Below, one piece after another: positions 35,844 to 44,900 of a stretch of DNA of 64,000 nucleotides. A program made the translations under genes and the position numbers. Below the pieces are notes generated by a model that was not told where the DNA came from, searched no databases, and saw only the letters and a list, made by a program, of their open reading frames with translations. The stretch lies in assembly GCA_001899005.1 (NCBI GenBank), contig MKUW01000009.1, positions 1 through 64,000 of the forward strand, in the 5' to 3' direction. Position 1 is the stretch's first letter, and each line of letters starts with the position of its first letter. The stretch comes from Chloroflexi bacterium 44-23 (lineage in GTDB: Bacteria > Chloroflexota > Anaerolineae > Anaerolineales > Anaerolineaceae).

Positions 35844-36680
35844 ATGAATTTTCCTTTTGAAAAACCCCTTGTCATCGCGCATCGCGGAGCACGCTCTGTT
35901 GCGCCCGAGAATACCCTTATGGCTGCCAGGAAAGGCTTTGAATTAAAGGCTGACCTGTGGGAACTTGATGTGGCTCTGACTTCGGATGGAGAGATGGTGG
36001 TCATTCATGATGATACCCTCAAACGGACTTCGAATGTGCGCGACCTTTTCCCCTTGCGCGAACCCTGGCAAGTTCATACTTTTTCATTGGCGGAGCTGAA
36101 AACGCTTGATTTTGGTTCCTTTTTTGTTAAGAACGATCCTTTTGGCCAAATTAGGGCCAACAATGTCACGCCCGCTGATCTGGAAAAAATGACCGGATTA
36201 AAGATCCCAACCCTGCGCGAAGCACTCAATTTGACAAAGGAACTGAAATGGCAGGTCAATGTTGAGTTGAAAGACTTGAGCGGGTTGGATGGAGACGCGC
36301 ACATCGCTGAATCAGTTGTTGCATTGATAAATGAACTGGAAATGGCGAAAAGTGTCATTATTTCATCGTTCAATCACAGTTATATCTTTCGGGTTAAGGC
36401 AGCAAATGCCAGCATTCGCACCGCAGCTTTGGTAGAAAAACCTGTGTCTGACCCGCTCTTACTTCTGCAAGATTTGGATGCTCAGGCATATAATCCCGGC
36501 ATTAAAGAATTTTCTGAATTTGATCAAATTGGTAAGATCCGTCAAGCCGGCTTCGATGTCTATATCTGGACTGTCAACGATGCTGAAACCATGCGCTCAC
36601 TGATCAATGCCGGCGTCTCCGGAATATTTACGGATTTTCCACAATTAATGGTGGAAGTGCTCAAAGAATACAGCGGATGA
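35844..36680 (+). CDS. Glycerophosphodiester phosphodiesterase, cytoplasmic form
   Basis: A 278-residue GDPD paralog of the lipoprotein enzyme at 34013-34939, divergent from it. Motifs HRGARSVAPENTLMAARKGF, ELDVALTSDGEMVVIHDDTL and QVNVELKDLSG are intact. It shares with its neighbour the unusual segment SFFVKNDPFGQIRANNVTP (cf. SWFVRTDPFGQIKAGAVTP), so the two arose by local duplication; this copy has no signal peptide. The ATG at 35844 is chosen because AAGGA (35831-35835) is 8 nt upstream. TATAAT at 35799-35804 is a likely -10. Confidence 0.92.
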   Translation: MNFPFEKPLVIAHRGARSVAPENTLMAARKGFELKADLWELDVALTSDGEMVVIHDDTLKRTSNVRDLFPLREPWQVHTFSLAELKTLDFGSFFVKNDPFGQIRANNVTPADLEKMTGLKIPTLREALNLTKELKWQVNVELKDLSGLDGDAHIAESVVALINELEMAKSVIISSFNHSYIFRVKAANASIRTAALVEKPVSDPLLLLQDLDAQAYNPGIKEFSEFDQIGKIRQAGFDVYIWTVNDAETMRSLINAGVSGIFTDFPQLMVEVLKEYSG

Positions 36681-36744
36681 TCCTGCGGGAAGTGTCCATG
36701 CCTGATTTGAATAAACCGTTTTTATTCTCAGCTATAATGAGCTT

Positions 36745-37668
36745 ATGCCATCATTAATAAAACCTTCAACACGAGCATTCTATAAGACCTGGAAAGCACA
36801 ACCCAATCATCGTCTGAGTCAGTTGCTGCACGGTTTGTTCTACAGCTCTTTTCCCTATTTTTATATTGGCTTTGGGATTGGTACCCACCCTCTCCGCAAA
36901 CGTGTTGCTTTTCTGGAACCGCTTCTTAATCGGCTTTTTCCCCCTCACCCGATGCGCAGCAGTGAACATGGCCTGTCGCAGGCCAGTCATACGCATGCCG
37001 ATGGCTACCACGGTAAAGTTTTGCCGCTAAACACGGCCCGCGAGTTAATCTCAGTCAAAGAGCCGATCCGCAAGCCGGATTTGGAACAGGTTATCCCCTA
37101 CACGCAAGCACGTGCTATTCTGCAGCAAGACCCTGATCACATTGCGGTGATGGATTGTCCTTGCCGGGCTTACAAAGAAGACCCGTGCCTGCCTATGGAT
37201 GTTTGCCTGATCATCGGCGAGCCTTTTGCCAGTTTTATAATCGAACACCAACCTAAACACAGTCGTTGGATCACCCAAACTGAAGCTATCCGCATTTTGG
37301 AGCAGGAGGATCAACGCGGGCACGTGCACCATGCCTTCTTTAAGGAGGCCATGTTGGATCGTTTCTATGCCATTTGCAACTGCTGCGAGTGTTGCTGTGG
37401 TGCCATAAAATTCCACAGTATGGGTACACCCATGCTGGTCTCATCAGGATACCTGGCCGTGATTGAGGAGACTGAATGTATTGCCTGTGGTACCTGTATT
37501 GATACCTGTCAGTTCCATGCACTTTCACTAGATGAAACGGGTGCTTTCGCAGTCGTTGATTATGAGGCCTGTATGGGCTGTGGAATCTGCGTCGGGCAAT
37601 GTTCCCAGCAAGCGATTGAGCTGGTGCTCGAACCAGCCAAAGGCGTTCCGTTAATAGTTGACAGCTGA
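36745..37668 (+). CDS. 4Fe-4S dicluster ferredoxin-domain protein
   Basis: A 307-residue protein with a C-terminal two-cluster ferredoxin: C245-C248-C251-C255 (CIACGTCIDTC) and C276-C279-C282-C286 (CMGCGICVGQC). Upstream are further cysteine groups at C138/C140/C148/C154 (CPCRAYKEDPC) and a dense group C211-C218 (CNCCECCCG) that may bind another cluster or metal. The N-terminus (about 30-65) has a hydrophobic segment LFYSSFPYFYIGFGIGT. Related proteins occur widely in anaerobes without known function; electron transfer is inferred. TATAAT (36733-36738) ends 6 nt before the ATG with no Shine-Dalgarno, suggesting leaderless translation. Confidence 0.85.
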   Translation: MPSLIKPSTRAFYKTWKAQPNHRLSQLLHGLFYSSFPYFYIGFGIGTHPLRKRVAFLEPLLNRLFPPHPMRSSEHGLSQASHTHADGYHGKVLPLNTARELISVKEPIRKPDLEQVIPYTQARAILQQDPDHIAVMDCPCRAYKEDPCLPMDVCLIIGEPFASFIIEHQPKHSRWITQTEAIRILEQEDQRGHVHHAFFKEAMLDRFYAICNCCECCCGAIKFHSMGTPMLVSSGYLAVIEETECIACGTCIDTCQFHALSLDETGAFAVVDYEACMGCGICVGQCSQQAIELVLEPAKGVPLIVDS

Positions 37669-38133
37669 CAGCGAATTGTGAACAGAAAATTGGAAGGTTC
37701 TTTTTTGCGGCAGTCACTCGGATAAGTTCTTAATTCCTGCATTTCCCATAAAACGACAAAAGCAGTAATCATGGGTGGAAAACGAAAATACAGAACACTC
37801 AAAATGGGAAACTCAGGTTCTATCCCGCAAAAACACACCCATCGTGGATGCTTCGCCCAACAGAGCCAACAACGCATACTATAAAGACGTGATGGTCTGG
37901 TGCGTTACGAACGCACTCTCCACTGCCATTACGAGGAGCGTGGATGGCGCCAGGCGAAGCCATCTGAAAGAGCGTGGCGGGGATTGCTTCGCTGCGCTCG
38001 CAATGACAGAATCAATTATTTACGAAAACTTAATAGTAACCGCTCTCCAAATTGCGCGTATCATTTTTCCAGTCGTTTTTGGATTCGGTGCAGTAAAGGT
38101 AAGTTTTGATTCCCGGTTCGAAAAGATTGATCG
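37669..38133. repeat. Intergenic repeat remnants
   Basis: Contains 'gttgacagctgacag' after the preceding stop, a half copy of the interspersed repeat core (ATCGTGGATGCTTCGCCC, near 37840-37858), its outer piece 'ctggtgcgttacgaac' (about 37894-37911), and 'ttgcttcgctgcgctcgc' at about 37983. This looks like a rearranged, partial copy of the roughly 400-bp family. No gene. Confidence 0.6.
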
Positions 38134-39075
38134 TTACCAGGAAAGTTGTGAGATCATACTCGGTTCCTCAAGTTTGAACAGCGCTGTTCGTTTCCCTGAC
38201 TTGATATCCAAATCATAGAGTACTCCACCGCTATAGCGTTCATCATCAGCGATCACTGCGAGTGACGCTCCGTCAGGCGACCAGGCGATCATCCACGGAC
38301 GGAAATCCGTCGTCGTGAGTTGATGGAGGTTGCTGCCATCCGTGTTAATTATATAAATAGCATTTTCCTCACAAGTGGCATTTTCCCCACAGGAAAGGAA
38401 AGCAATCTGACTATCGTCCGGTGACCAGATTGGATTCTGGATGATTCCATTGGTGTTTGCGAGCACGAGAGGATTGGAGCCATCGATACCCTGAATGTAA
38501 AGTTTGTATGGGCTGTTCGCTTGCTCTGGATTTGTTTTTACTACATATGCAATGCGTGCGCCATCATGAGACAGGCTCATTGACAAGAAACTGTCGGATT
38601 GGAAAGCCCACGCATCAAGGGAGGTGATTTCTCCTGTGACCACATTGACAGCCTGCCATTTCCATTCTCCTGTCTGTGCTACCATCATAGCGATTCGTTT
38701 TCCATCAGGCAACCACATCAACTGCGAAACATCAAGACCGGAACCGGTGGTAATTTGGTGGTCATTACCGCCGTCAGGATCCATCAGGTGCAGCTGGCGC
38801 GTCCCTGAGGCTGCAGAAAGATAAGCAATTTTGGAACCGTCAGGAGACCAATTGGGCATGCTATTGCCCAACAAGCCATGCGTTGTAACCTGGCGCGCAG
38901 ACGTTTCATCAGGGCAGATGGCGGTGATATTAGATTCAAAGCCATTGCGGGATACGAAGAAATGGGTGAAGAGAATCTCCTTACAAGTCGGAGAGTCAGC
39001 TTTGCGAGAAGCAATCGAAAGTATCGAAAGTGTTAACACAACGAGTAAACCGAAAAATAAAACTTTTCTTTTCAT
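38134..39075 (-). CDS. Secreted TolB-like beta-propeller (PD40 repeats)
   Basis: A 313-residue exported protein: signal or anchor helix (about 5-22) and repeated 'WSPDGSKIAYLS'/'WLPDGKRIAMM'/'WSPDDSQIAFLS'/'WSPDGASLAVIA' blades, the PD40 pattern of TolB C-terminal propellers. About five to six blades are visible. There is no TolB N-domain and no Tol-Pal gene nearby, so a generic periplasmic or surface binding role is more likely. AAGGAG precedes the ATG. Confidence 0.85.
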   Translation of the reverse strand: MKRKVLFFGLLVVLTLSILSIASRKADSPTCKEILFTHFFVSRNGFESNITAICPDETSARQVTTHGLLGNSMPNWSPDGSKIAYLSAASGTRQLHLMDPDGGNDHQITTGSGLDVSQLMWLPDGKRIAMMVAQTGEWKWQAVNVVTGEITSLDAWAFQSDSFLSMSLSHDGARIAYVVKTNPEQANSPYKLYIQGIDGSNPLVLANTNGIIQNPIWSPDDSQIAFLSCGENATCEENAIYIINTDGSNLHQLTTTDFRPWMIAWSPDGASLAVIADDERYSGGVLYDLDIKSGKRTALFKLEEPSMISQLSW

Positions 39076-39273
39076 TTTCCAACTCCTTTAGCAGTCTTTT
39101 TTCGTTTCCTTGGGCAACATATTGATCTGTTGGTTGTAATCACGGGGATTCTATGCAAATCAATATTAATCAATCTTAGGGAGACAATGAAACCATAATC
39201 CATAGAACCAAAAAAATGCTCATGGAATATCCAGTTATCCATGAATATCAGATTTTATACTGACTATGACACA

Positions 39274-39699
39274 TTAGTTAATAATAACACAGTCGCTTGC
39301 ATAAAAGTCATTACCACCCGGATAATATCCAGACGTTACTGTGTCATAGTACTTGTTAGCTTGGTAAGGTAAACTGGCAGTGACCGCGCAATAATTTGTA
39401 TTGTAACAAGTATTGGTAGCAGCAGGTGAGGTTTCTCTTAAAACCTTGTCGCATGGATTCCCTCTATCCCTAACCTGAACTACGACTGTGAGTGTTGAGA
39501 CTGATGTAGTACAGGCAATATAACCACCGCCATACACATTTGACCCACTTCTATAAGGATTTCCTGAATAAGCCTCACAGTAGGATCTTAATCCCTCATC
39601 AATTATATAAGTATCGGAATTATTCGATTGTGCAGAAGCGGCAGTAAGAGGAAAAACCACAAACAGTGCTAAGATAATGTAGACTACTTTCTTATACAT
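39274..39699 (-). CDS. Small secreted six-cysteine protein, unknown function
   Basis: A 141-residue protein with a clear signal peptide (MYKKVVYIILALFVVFPLTA, cleavage near ASA). The mature part has six cysteines (YCEAY, IACTT, NPCDK, NTCYN, NYCAV, SDCVI) and is rich in Ser, Thr, Tyr and Asn, with alternating beta-like segments such as STLTVVVQVRD and YCAVTASLPYQ. Three disulphides in a small beta fold are plausible. I do not recognise the family. AAAGGGG precedes the ATG. It stands alone, with large gaps on its upstream side. Confidence 0.75.
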   Translation of the reverse strand: MYKKVVYIILALFVVFPLTAASAQSNNSDTYIIDEGLRSYCEAYSGNPYRSGSNVYGGGYIACTTSVSTLTVVVQVRDRGNPCDKVLRETSPAATNTCYNTNYCAVTASLPYQANKYYDTVTSGYYPGGNDFYASDCVIIN

Positions 39700-40800
39700 A
39701 TTTTACCCCTTTCAAAGTCTTTAATGATTTGAATTTGAAAATATGAATTAAAAAAAACTACTCTCTTTTAGTTTATACCACAAAAAGTCGTTGAATTCAA
39801 TACGGGGATTTAGTTTTTTTCAAGTAATTTGCAGGCGAACTTCATACCCCGGTATACAGAGGTGCGTTGGGACAATGCCCATTGAATTACCACCCTATGT
39901 GGGCGTTTACAAAAACTGTAAATGAGAAAGGGAGGTTATTCCCAGCGTCAGAAAAAATAGATTAAACTTGTACCACTCACTGGCGGTCAGCCAAATCGTT
40001 TGCGGGTAATGCTGGGCTACTTTCGGTCTGGAGCACTGGTAGTGATGACTGGGGATTACCATGTCTCCTAATTCCGGATTTATCACCGCGTTTGATTTCT
40101 CTGAAAGTATGCTCGAATGCCTGAGACAGTAAGTCCAGAAGCACGACAAGTGTGTTGTCTGAAATCCGGATATGCAGATTAAGTAATCATATCTTTTGAA
40201 AAGACTTTCTTTATAACTTGTAAGACGAACTCAATCCGGATGTTTATTATGGAAAAGATAAATCGAACCGGCGCTGTATTGAGAAAACTTCTGACACCTG
40301 AATAATGTTGCATTATGCGTCGGAAGGTTACAGAATCGCCTTTCTTCCGGGCATTTTACGGCCAAAAAAAGTAGCACTTATTTTCGTGCCATTGTAATTT
40401 ACTCTTATTTTCCTCAGACACGAATTTTGGTTTCGGGACGGGTTGGCATTCTTTCTTAAAACCTGTTTTTGAGGATAGCATCGAACCGTAAATGCAGATT
40501 TTCAGCATCTGGCTCTCCAAACAGCAATCGTCAAATCCGCAATGTAATCAAAACAAAAGGAGGCTTCTCTAATCAAGAATTAGTCAGTAAAATTCTCTAA
40601 ATGGTCGCGGTAGACATCGTTATCAAATGGAATAACTCAATTTTTAGTTCGAAGAGAATTTTCAACCAGTTGAATATCTATTTCGATCGTTAAATCTGCT
40701 GGTTCTTTCCGTTTATACAATCAATTTGACATTTTCCACGTTGCAATAGCTGCCTATTGTGGCTAAACAAGGGTTTACCACGTAAAACCTCGATCTGCAG
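39700..40800. other. 1.1-kb region without a recognisable gene
   Basis: Short frames exist on both strands but none has a ribosome site, family motifs or coding-like composition. It may be a decayed gene, an RNA or accumulated insertions; nothing can be supported from the sequence alone. Confidence 0.4.
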
Positions 40801-40860
40801 GCAACCAGCCAACTAATCAACCAGCCAACCAATCAACTAACCAACAAATCAACAAACAAC
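40801..40860. repeat. Simple repeat of caaccaatcaa-type units
   Basis: Degenerate 8-12-nt units (aaccagcc, aatcaacc, aaccaatc) 63 nt beyond the stop codon of the FHA gene on the minus strand. Read along that gene's strand it is GTTGATT/GTTGGTT-rich, the same wording as after lplA (about 25010-25035) and after the ECF ATPase (60528-60610). Confidence 0.7.
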
Positions 40861-40923
40861 CCATTTGACCTTCCCCCTTCTCATTACTCCCAACACCTCT
40901 CACATTACTTATCTTCTCTCTTC

Positions 40924-41973
40924 CTACATCACCTCAAAGCGAAAAACCACGTACTGGCCCAGTCCAATTTTCGTGCCGTTGACAATCTCGTACGGGTTAT
41001 CAGGTTCGATTTTGACGCCGTTCAACATGACGCCATTGGTGCTATGCAGATCCTGGAGTGTATACTGGCGGGTTTGCGGGTTGTAATTAATCTCAGCATG
41101 CCGGCGAGAGACCTGTCCCTCGCTGGTCAGGATCGGAATGGTGCGGCCAAGTTCAAAAGGGTAACCGCTTATTTCCAAACGTTGGCCAAAATTGGAAGGA
41201 TTGGTTCCCTTTTCCATAATTAAAGCACAAATTCTTTGCTCTTCCTGAGGCTGGACTGGCAGCGGTTGTGAGGGGGGCCTGCTGATTGTTGAGGAAGGAA
41301 CTACAGGTCGCAAGGGTTGCGAACCAGGCCTTTGCGCCGACTGGGACGCTGCTGATGACGGCCTGGAGCGTGATTCAAAAACCATACTGACTTTATGCTG
41401 CCCAAGCAGGATTCGATCCCCATTTCGGATCTCGCGGATACCATTGAACGGAATTTCCTTGCCATTTAAGTAAGTCGGGTTATTTTCGGATAGTGCTTCG
41501 AGGAAGTAGCTGCCATTTGAGAAGGTGATCTGCGCATGCTTACGCGAGATAGTCATACCGGTTGGAAGCAACTGCGCATTGACCGCCAGCATGATGTTAT
41601 GGTTCACTTCAGTGCTGGGACGGCCGATAATTGCCGGATACCATTGTATATCAAAGATCTTATTGGTCATTTCATCACGCAAGGTGGCATAATTCTGCGG
41701 ATCAAGCATCTGTCGAATGGTTTGTTGTGCATATCCGAGGGTAAATTCATCCTGCGGTTGAATATCCAGCTGCACCATGGTCAGGCTCGGGCTTAATGCC
41801 CGATCAATGCCTTTCAACTGCAAGGTGTAGCGTTCCGGCGAATCAGTTCCAATATCATCAAATTCTTTTAGTATCTCCTCAATCAGCTGATTTACTGTCA
41901 GTGACTTAAGAATCCTGGCGCGTTGACCGGTATGTTCGAATATGTTTATTTTTACATCGATATAATCGTCCAT
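40924..41973 (-). CDS. YukD-like ubiquitin-fold protein with two FHA domains
   Basis: A 349-residue cytoplasmic protein, last gene of the secretion locus. Residues 1 to about 80 (DYIDVKINIFEHTGQRARIL, then a helix and QLKGIDRALSPSLTM) resemble the YukD/EsaB ubiquitin-like fold. FHA1 (about 108-205) has MTISRKHAQITF, FHA2 (about 250-347) has GQVSRRHAEINYN and LHSTNGVMLNG; both keep the SRxH phospho-Thr-binding motif. A Ser/Pro/Gln-rich linker joins them. In Firmicutes EssC the FHA pair is on the motor itself and YukD is separate; here they are one chain. The ATG at 41973 has GAGG 7 nt upstream and lies 2 nt after the EssC stop, so the genes are coupled. Confidence 0.85.
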   Translation of the reverse strand: MDDYIDVKINIFEHTGQRARILKSLTVNQLIEEILKEFDDIGTDSPERYTLQLKGIDRALSPSLTMVQLDIQPQDEFTLGYAQQTIRQMLDPQNYATLRDEMTNKIFDIQWYPAIIGRPSTEVNHNIMLAVNAQLLPTGMTISRKHAQITFSNGSYFLEALSENNPTYLNGKEIPFNGIREIRNGDRILLGQHKVSMVFESRSRPSSAASQSAQRPGSQPLRPVVPSSTISRPPSQPLPVQPQEEQRICALIMEKGTNPSNFGQRLEISGYPFELGRTIPILTSEGQVSRRHAEINYNPQTRQYTLQDLHSTNGVMLNGVKIEPDNPYEIVNGTKIGLGQYVVFRFEVM

Positions 41974-41975
41974 TA

Positions 41976-44900
41976 TCAATCCTCAGCCGCTTTTGGTTGA
42001 TCCAATAAGCCCAACGCCTTCGCATTTTCAACAATATCCGCCGGGGAGAGGGCATCCAGTAAGGTTTCTGGCATACCATTTTCGATCAATTTCTGTTTGA
42101 TGGCAGGTAAATCATAATCCGAGGCATTAAATCCAGCCCCTGATGTGGTTCCTGATTGTCCTTCCTCACCTTCACCCTTTTCAGGCGGAACGCGCAGCCA
42201 GCCCACTTTCTCCTTTTTGTATTTCTTGACAATATTGGTCACCCAGGTATCCAACGAACCTTCGGTGTCTTCATCGTTGGCATAGGGGGTAGCGATTTGC
42301 AGCATGGACGTGATGCCCGAACGCACAATAAATGCCCGCCCCATTGGCAGTTCAACATCCGCCAGGCTGCGTGGGAACTTGCCGTTTAAGCGGTTAACCG
42401 CGTCTGAACTCTTCAAGCCGATGCCGAAATTTGGTGCGGTGATAACTTTACGAAGGTCGTCTGACATGCTCATAATACCAACAGAGCCTGCAATTAACAG
42501 AAAAATTCCAGCAGTCTGATATTTGCGGATCAGACCAGCAATTTCTTCAAAGAAGTTCATTTTCTTACGACTCGATTCATCGCTGAAGGCATCGTAATTA
42601 TCAATAACAATTATTATCTTGCGCCTTTTCGGGTGAACGTCAAAATCGGCGCATTCCACTTTCAGGTTTTCCAGTAATTCGTCCAACTCATCAATTTCAC
42701 TGATCGTCTCGACCACATGCGGCAGGTCTGCCAGGGATTTATCGCTGCCTTTCCACAACTTGCGCGAGTAATCCACCAGCACCAGCATAAATTCCTCCGG
42801 AGAATAATTGGTAGCCAATGAGAGGATCAAACTGCGCAAGGTGGTTGTCTTTCCGGAGAAGGGTTGTCCAATCACGGTCAGGTGCGGACCCATTCTTTCA
42901 ATATCAATGACAGCCGGTTCCAGGCTGCGATCATCAATTCCAAGCACCGAGTAAAGTCGTTTAACTTTGGGAACTTCGCTCTCTTGCAGGATTTCGGCCA
43001 AGGAGACATGCAGGGGCAGGGTTTCAACAGTGGATGGTTTTTCACCTTTCCAGCTGTCATTCCAAATTTGAGTCATTCGCGTACACATTTTGGCAATTTT
43101 TGCCAGACCATCCGAATCATTCTCCTCCGGAAGGAAAGAAAGCGCAGTTTGGAATTCAAGCGGCATATTGCCAACCCGCACAAAACCACGTCCAGGAACG
43201 CTGCTTAAATCGGCCGGTACACCACGCCCAACCACGTTTGCGTATTCCGAGGCATCAGAAAGTTTGAGCGTATAACGCTCGGTAATCAAATTAAACAACT
43301 TGCCCGTCAGGGCGTTGGTCACATCGGCAGTAATTAAGAAGTGGACACCATAAGCACGCGCTTCGCGGATAATCGAGATTAACGGATCCATCAAACCTTC
43401 ATAATATTCTTTGAATTCGGCGAAGTTATCGATCACCACCAGAATTGCCGGTAGAATCTTGTCTTTATGCGTGTTATTGTAGGTCTCCAGATTATTGACC
43501 TTGGCTTCACTAAAGATCATTTGGCGGCGGTCAATAATATCGTTAATCTTACGCAGAGCTCGCAGTACGCGTTCTTCCTCTTCCGAAGTGATGACAGCGC
43601 CGACATGCGGCAGATCCTGAAAGATATTCAACGCCCGCCCACCGAAATCGAGTATGTAAATATGCAATTCATCGGGGCTATGGGTCAATGTCAGGCTGGT
43701 TAACGTGGTACGCACAAAAGTCGTTTTTCCGCGTCCGGATGCGCCGAAGACAACCGCGTGCCCATTGGAAAAATCAATCCTGAGCGGTTTTTGGCTGGCC
43801 TGGTAGGGATTATCCACCAGTCCAATCAGAGGACGCATGGCGTTCTTGCCCCATTGTAGATCTCCCCATTTGAATTCTTCATCCCAAAATGTGACGGCTT
43901 TTTCGTTGAGCGACATGCCACTTACCGAAGGAGAATCATTACTTTGCAACATGAGAATATCATCATCGTTCATATATGCAATATCCAAAGGCGATGTCAA
44001 TGTCAGATAGTTGCTGCCACTTTGGGATGCCAAAAACTCCGGCCAGGGCCGCCATTGTGGTCTCGATTCCTTTTGGGCTGTGTTTGCCAGCATATCGACG
44101 ATCACATCGTACAATTTGGGTGGTTCGGTCAGCTTCTGGGCTGAAGATTTCTTGGCATGATCAAGCCAGATCACGTTTGGGGTGACATTTTCTTCCTGCG
44201 GGCCTTTGTAATCTCCGCCGGTATATGCGGTTTGGATCAGTTCAATGTTTTCGTTACCTACTTGCAGGTAGCCTCGCCCGGGAATGCCGGGTGGCAGGAA
44301 GGCAGCATCTGCCCGTCGCAGCAATTCACGGCTATCATCCGGCGTTTCCACACGCAGGCAGATACGGAACTTGATGTTGGCTCGCATCTGGTCGGTTACA
44401 CCGGCTGGACGCTGGGCTGCCAGAATAAGTGTAACCCCCAAAGCACGTCCAAGGCGGGTAATGCTTTCCAGTTGCGCTTTGTATTCAGCATTGCCGGCAA
44501 TCATTTCGGCAAATTCATCAATGATAATAAAGAGATGCGGATAGGGCGGGCGGCCAGGCTCAAGATTAAGCCCTTTCTTGCGGTAGTGAACGATATCTTT
44601 CGAGTTGGTGTAGGTGTTCAACTTTTGACGCCGGTCGAGCTCAGCGATGATGGAAGCAAACACACGCGCCGTTGCGGATTGATCCAAGTTGGTGACGATA
44701 TCGACCTTATGCGGCAGCTTCTTAAAAGGCTCAAAGGCCGAACCGCCTTTATAGTCAATCAGGACAAAGTTCAAGACATCCGGATTAAAGTTGAGCGCCA
44801 TGCCGATAATCAAAGTCATCAGTAATTCAGATTTACCGGAACCGGTCGAACCGGCGATGATGCCGTGCACGCCATCCGCTTTGGCAGAGAAAGTTAACAC

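Noticed and set aside
39907..40149. 80-codon minus-strand frame in the gene-free region
   Set aside because: No start signal, biased Ser/His/Tyr content and no family match.
44157..44825. 222-codon plus-strand frame opposite EssC
   Set aside because: Antisense shadow of the conserved ATPase domain 1; no initiation signal or motif.
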